DNA from: JAOPZW01 sp963807305
GTDB taxonomy: Bacteria; Actinomycetota; Thermoleophilia; Solirubrobacterales; Solirubrobacteraceae
Length of the DNA: 64,000 nt
NCBI GenBank assembly: GCA_963807305.1
Contig: CAWEBN010000005.1
Coordinates: 372,001 to 436,000 of the forward strand
Direction: 5' to 3'
Below the pieces are notes generated by a model. That model ran no database searches. It was not told where the DNA came from and worked only from the letters and a program-made list of their open reading frames with translations. Below, in pieces: positions 61,341 through 64,000 of this stretch. Made by a program: the position numbers and the translations under genes. Position 1 is the stretch's first letter; each line of letters opens with the position of its first letter.

Positions 61341-63143
61341 TCAGCCCGTGGCCTTCAGGCCGGCGAGCATGACGTCGCGCGCCGCGGGCGCCGCGGTGTC
61401 GCCGCCGGCCCCCGATCCGACCAGGAGCACGCCGACCGCCACGTGCGGGTTGCCCGTGCCGGCCGGGGCGTAGGCGGCGAACCACGCGTCGGTGTCGGTC
61501 GGGTCGTTGGCCTGGTCCTGGGGCGGGCACGTCTCGGGCATCTGAGGGTCGGGCACGCACTTCTTCGTCGTGCGCAACTCCGCGGTGCCGGTCTTGCCCG
61601 CAACGAGCACGCCCGGGATCGCCGCGCGCACGCCGGTCCCGCCGCGGACGACGGCGAGCATGAGGCGCTCCATGGTGCGCGCCACCTTCGGGCTCGTGGC
61701 CTGCACGGTGCCGGCCGCGCGGCCGTGGGCGGCGTCGTAGTCGAGCGTCAGGTGCGGGCGGCGCCCGCGCAGGCCGATGGCCGCCGCGACCGTCGCCATC
61801 TGCAGCGCCGTCGCCTGGACGCGGCCCTGGCCGATGGCCGAGGAGCCGACGGCCAGGTCGTCGCCGATCTCGCCGGCGGCCGGGATGGTGCTCTCGGCCG
61901 CACCCGCGATGTCCGGCGGCGCGTTGAACCCGTAGCGCTCGGCGGTGGCCACGAGGCGCTGGGCGCCGAGCTGGGCGCCGAGCGGGGCGAAGACCGAGTT
62001 GCACGACTTGGCGAAGGAGACGATGAGCGTGCCGCCGCAGTACTCGCCGTTGGCGTTCTCGAGGTCGACGCCCTCCAGCACCGCCTTCTGCTGCACGGGA
62101 TAGGTCTTCTCCGGGTTCGTGATCCCTGCCTCGAGCGCGCCCGTCGTCGTGATCATCTTGAACGTCGACCCGGGCGGCTGCAGGCCCGAGAAGGCGATCC
62201 CCGCGAAGGCGAGCACCTCCCCGGTGTGCGGCTTGAGCGCCACGACGCCGCCCACGCGCGGACCGAGCGCGGTCACCGCCGCCTGCTCGACGGGCAGCGA
62301 GATCGTCGTGCGCACCGCCGGGGCCTGGTGCGGGCGGGAGCGCTTGAGGACCCGTGCGCCGGCCACGAGCTCGCCGCCCGGCGTCCCCAGCAGGCGCTCG
62401 TCGAAGATCCGCTCGAGGCCGGACACGCCGACCTCGGCGTCGGCAGGCACCCCGAGCGCGGCGAGCTCCTCGCGGCGCTCGGGCGGGATCGGGCCCAGCT
62501 GGCCGACGACCTGCGGAGCCAGCAGCGAGGGCGAGGAGCGGTCGTCGCCCTTGGCCAGCACGGTGCGATCGCGGGCGAGGAGGGTGGCGCGCACGGGCAT
62601 CCTCGTCACGCGGCGCAGCCGCTCGCCCGGAGCGAGCCCCGGGAAGACGAGCGCGCGCGACCAGTCGATCCCGTCACTCGTGGCGGGCAGGACGACCTGG
62701 CCCGTGACGGTGCCGAACGCGCGCGTGGGGATGCGCACCGGTACGTGGTAGGCGCTGCCGTCCTTGCGCGGCCGGGCCGTGGCGACCTGCGCCGCCGTCG
62801 CGGTCTGCAGCGCGTCGAGGTAGGCAGCGGTGAAGCGCGCGCGGGGCACGCGGTCGCGATCGGCGGCGGTCAGCTCGGAGTACATCGCCGCGTAGTCGCC
62901 GCGCTCCCAGGCGGCCGTGAAGCGCTCGACGTGCGCCTGGCCGGCCGGCTGGTGGCGGGCGCCGATCACGAGTCCGACGACGAAGGCGAGGCCGCACACC
63001 GCCAGCACGGCGATCAGGCGCTGCTGCGAGCGCGTGGGCGAGCGCCGCGCCGGCGGGCGGCGCTGAGGGTCCTGCCGGCCCGTACGCGGCGGAGATCTTT
63101 CGCTCCGTCCGGGCCCCCCGGCTGACCTCTGCTGCGTTCCCAA
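61341..63143 (-). CDS. Class B penicillin-binding protein with NTF2-like domain
   Basis: A 600-aa protein from TTG 63143, the only usable start before its membrane segment (QQRLIAVLAVCGLAFVVGL). An NTF2-like MecA_N domain (VERFTAAWERGDYAAMYSEL) precedes a dimer region and the transpeptidase with catalytic Ser in PPGSTFKMITT, FAKSCNSVFAPL (SxN) and AGKTGTAEL (KTG). It crosslinks peptidoglycan in the way of PBP2a-like enzymes. It is divergent from the MarP-like gene by 33 bp. Confidence 0.93.
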   Translation of the reverse strand: MGTQQRSAGGPGRSERSPPRTGRQDPQRRPPARRSPTRSQQRLIAVLAVCGLAFVVGLVIGARHQPAGQAHVERFTAAWERGDYAAMYSELTAADRDRVPRARFTAAYLDALQTATAAQVATARPRKDGSAYHVPVRIPTRAFGTVTGQVVLPATSDGIDWSRALVFPGLAPGERLRRVTRMPVRATLLARDRTVLAKGDDRSSPSLLAPQVVGQLGPIPPERREELAALGVPADAEVGVSGLERIFDERLLGTPGGELVAGARVLKRSRPHQAPAVRTTISLPVEQAAVTALGPRVGGVVALKPHTGEVLAFAGIAFSGLQPPGSTFKMITTTGALEAGITNPEKTYPVQQKAVLEGVDLENANGEYCGGTLIVSFAKSCNSVFAPLGAQLGAQRLVATAERYGFNAPPDIAGAAESTIPAAGEIGDDLAVGSSAIGQGRVQATALQMATVAAAIGLRGRRPHLTLDYDAAHGRAAGTVQATSPKVARTMERLMLAVVRGGTGVRAAIPGVLVAGKTGTAELRTTKKCVPDPQMPETCPPQDQANDPTDTDAWFAAYAPAGTGNPHVAVGVLLVGSGAGGDTAAPAARDVMLAGLKATG

Positions 63144-63176
63144 GTCGTGGCGGAGGGTAGCCTGCGCGACCCCCCG

Positions 63177-64000
63177 GTGACCGCTCTCGACTGGATCATT
63201 GTCGCGCTGACGCTCACCACGGCGGCCGCGGGCTACTTCCAAGGCTTCGTGGTCGGCGCGGCGACGCTGGCCGGCTTCGCCGCCGGGCTGTTCGTGGGAG
63301 CGCGCGTGGGGCAGGCCGTGGTCTCGGCGGGATCGGAGTCGCCCTACGCCCCGGTCTTCGGCCTCGCCGGGGCCCTCATCGGCGGGATGCTCTTCGGCTC
63401 GGTGCTCGAGGCGCTCGGCCACGGGGTGCGCCGGCGCATCACCCCGTCGCTGGGGATGGTGGACGGCCTGGCCGGCGCGGTCCTGAGCACCGGCGTGGCG
63501 CTTGGGCTCGTGTGGCTCGGCGGGTCGGTGGTCCTCCAGGCGCCCCAGGCGCAGGGCCTGCGCGAGGAAGTCCAGCGCTCGAGCATCCTGCGCGCCCTCA
63601 ACGACGTGCTGCCGCCGTCGGGTCCGATCCTCAACGCGCTGGCGCGCTTCGACCCCTTCCCGCGCATCGACGGGCCCCGGGTCGACCTGCCCGCGCCGCG
63701 GGCGGCGATCGCCCGTGACCGCGACGTGCGCCTCGCGGCCCGCGGCGTGGTCAAGATCCAGGGGACGGCGTGTGGCCTGGGGGTGGAGGGCTCAGGCTGG
63801 GTGGCCCGCGACGGGATCGTGGTGACCAACGCGCACGTCGTCGCCGGCCAGCAGGACACGACCGTCCAGCTCGGCGGCGCCGGGCCCGGCCTGCCGGCGA
63901 AGGCCCTCGTCTTCGACCCCCATGACGACATCGCCATCCTGCGCGTCGAGGGCCTGGCCGGGCGCGTGCTGCCGATCGCCTCCCAGCCCCGCAGCGGGGC
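63177..64000 (+). CDS. MarP-like CvpA-trypsin membrane protease, cut by window end
   Basis: A GTG start at 63177 (VTALDWIIVALTLTTAAAGY) and no stop before the window end; 274 residues are visible. Four hydrophobic segments form a CvpA-like membrane part (GFVVGAATLAGFAAGLFVGA). A trypsin-like domain follows with the catalytic His in VTNAHVVAGQQD and Asp in PHDDIAILRVEG; the Ser lies beyond the window. In mycobacteria MarP keeps cytoplasmic pH in acid and activates the RipA hydrolase. The pairing with a PBP and several wall hydrolases fits. Confidence 0.88.
   Translation, partial: MTALDWIIVALTLTTAAAGYFQGFVVGAATLAGFAAGLFVGARVGQAVVSAGSESPYAPVFGLAGALIGGMLFGSVLEALGHGVRRRITPSLGMVDGLAGAVLSTGVALGLVWLGGSVVLQAPQAQGLREEVQRSSILRALNDVLPPSGPILNALARFDPFPRIDGPRVDLPAPRAAIARDRDVRLAARGVVKIQGTACGLGVEGSGWVARDGIVVTNAHVVAGQQDTTVQLGGAGPGLPAKALVFDPHDDIAILRVEGLAGRVLPIASQPRSG

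Noticed and set aside
63060..63176. CTGACCTCTGCTGCGTTCCC stretch, considered as part of a small SRP RNA
   Set aside because: The invariant SRP core (GGTCCGGAAGGAAGCAGCC) is absent on both strands. The stretch is better explained as the N-terminal coding part of the PBP gene.

Overview
This is a very GC-rich chromosomal window carrying ordinary housekeeping and accessory genes. It has no rRNA, tRNA, CRISPR array, insertion sequence or phage module that I could recognise. The gene set points to an actinobacterium: PspA with PspAA and PspAB partners, c-di-AMP riboswitches in front of cell-wall hydrolases, a GPP34 protein, a MarP-type CvpA-protease fusion and a PBP with an NTF2-like domain. The GC bias and the Gly/Ala-rich secreted proteins would fit a deep lineage such as Thermoleophilia/Solirubrobacterales; that placement is inference.

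Layout. 0-4.2 kb: the end of a YcaQ-like winged-helix gene converges on an OmpR-type two-component operon that also encodes three small exported or anchored proteins with Gly/Asp/His tails, one of them frame-broken by a 17-bp tandem duplication. 4.3-12.8 kb: an enolase-superfamily enzyme and a divergent DHA2 exporter, an AraC regulator divergent from an oxidoreductase plus an atypical DapB-like reductase, a UspA-like/LPG-synthase-type pair, and xseA-xseB. 12.8-19.4 kb: a GAF-GAF-GGDEF cyclase, a two-gene acyl-CoA dehydrogenase pair, a secreted repeat protein, and an amino-acid permease divergent from an Lrp regulator with a palindrome between them.

19.4-34.5 kb is rich in envelope functions: a lipoprotein / 97-aa protein / glgP operon (glgP is frameshifted), two c-di-AMP riboswitches each upstream of a peptidoglycan hydrolase (NlpC/P60-like and M23), a CarS-like membrane protein, pspA-pspAA, and htpX-pspAB-phosphoesterase. 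An orphan GAF-PAS-GAF histidine kinase, a STAS protein and an M20 peptidase lie between them. 34.7-43 kb: a reductase-like SDR, a hydrolase, GPP34, lysA-hom-thrC, a YbdK-type ligase and a group III truncated globin. 43-50.3 kb: a minus-strand run (ExoD, ThuA, Gfo/Idh, sulfite-oxidase-like, cupin, transaldolase), the 3' remnant of a GH2 glycosidase and a DeoR regulator. 50.3-64 kb: VOC, lipase-like and SDR proteins, an MFS exporter, a 985-aa LuxR-type ATPase, thrB, parA, an FHA/zinc-ribbon protein, small zinc-binding and START-like proteins, a lipoprotein, and a PBP divergent from a MarP-like protease cut by the window end.

Working together: threonine and lysine synthesis share lysA-hom-thrC, with thrB about 17 kb away. 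Envelope maintenance is the strongest common theme, linking the riboswitch-controlled hydrolases, Psp proteins, HtpX, PBP and MarP. No single unmistakably new system stands out. The best candidates for something undescribed are the two-component operon with Gly/Asp/His-tailed proteins, the lipoprotein-97aa-glgP operon, and the DapB-like enzyme lacking the family's catalytic histidines.
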